Positions 4,996 to 5,064 of a DNA stretch of 5,064 nucleotides are shown here, in pieces (the first letter of the stretch is position 1; the number at the start of each line of letters is the position of its first letter). This stretch comes from Chloroflexota bacterium (GTDB taxonomy: Bacteria > Chloroflexota > UBA5177 > JANWHV01). The DNA lies in contig JAICHN010000385.1 of NCBI GenBank assembly GCA_025924845.1, forward strand, positions 1 to 5,064. Reading direction: 5' to 3'. Below the pieces are notes generated by a model that had not been told where the DNA came from, did no database searches, and saw only the letters and a program-made list of their open reading frames with translations. A program made the position numbers and the translations under genes.

Positions 4996-5064
4996 GCGTG
5001 CTGTCTCTCACGTAGAGACCGTGCTTCCTCCAACAATTCCCAGGAGGGCGAGAAACGTTTCCCA
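4992..5064 (-). CDS. Probable VapB-type antitoxin, C-terminal fragment
   Basis: A frame open to the right edge ends at TGA 4994-4992, sharing four bases with the vapC start. The visible 23 residues end SWELLEEARSLRERQHA, a charged amphipathic helix like the toxin-binding tails of VapB antitoxins. The N-terminal DNA-binding domain is outside the window, so the class (AbrB, RHH or Phd-type) is unknown. The call depends mainly on the overlap with the toxin gene. Confidence 0.7.
   Translation of the reverse strand, partial: GKRFSPSWELLEEARSLRERQHA

Noticed and set aside
1..5064. CRISPR array, transposon ends or phage genes
   Set aside because: No regularly spaced direct repeats, transposase motifs or phage structural genes are visible.

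Overview
This is a GC-rich bacterial window of ordinary chromosomal character. It holds six complete protein genes and two cut by the window edges. Seven are on the minus strand and one (DUF2203) is on the plus strand. I saw no rRNA, tRNA, CRISPR array or insertion sequence. The best guess for the host is a Chloroflexota (Thermomicrobia-like) bacterium or a relative. That guess rests on GC richness, soluble tandem HtrA-like proteases apparently followed by a response-regulator gene, a DUF2203 protein, a ThuA-domain protein, and a remA-gmk pair. RemA next to gmk is familiar from Firmicutes and other deep-branching, mostly non-proteobacterial lineages. The placement is inference.

Layout, left to right. 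Positions 1-50 (minus) carry the first codons of a probable NarL/LuxR-type response regulator. Two GC-rich hairpins (95-123 and 129-150) separate it from a pair of paralogous trypsin-like (S1C, HtrA-like) serine proteases with PDZ domains (160-1038 and 1042-1977, minus). The pair is transcribed from right to left with only 3 bases between the genes. Positions 1978-2170 are a divergent intergenic region. On the protease side it holds alternating inverted repeats and a tiny leader frame. On the other side, 2171-2587 (plus) encodes a DUF2203 protein. It converges on a ThuA-like protein (2657-3397, minus), and a 20-bp perfect hairpin sits between the two stop codons.

To the right, remA (4087-4365) and gmk (3489-4094) form an overlapping minus-strand pair: a small RemA/DUF370 DNA-binding-type protein followed by guanylate kinase, the essential GMP-to-GDP enzyme. 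A weak hairpin separates gmk from the ThuA gene. After a 192-bp gap with no gene comes a VapC-type PIN-domain toxin (4558-4995). Its start overlaps the stop of an upstream frame cut by the window edge, probably the VapB antitoxin.

Functionally the window looks like several unrelated short transcription units: protein quality control, nucleotide metabolism with a co-encoded regulator, a sugar-metabolism-type protein and a toxin-antitoxin module. I did not find convincing evidence of a new multi-gene system. The points most worth a second look are the signal-less tandem proteases leading into a regulator that seems to lack the usual acidic residues of its receiver domain, the alternating hairpin arms in the protease leader, and the divergent RemA with a charge reversal in its arginine motif.
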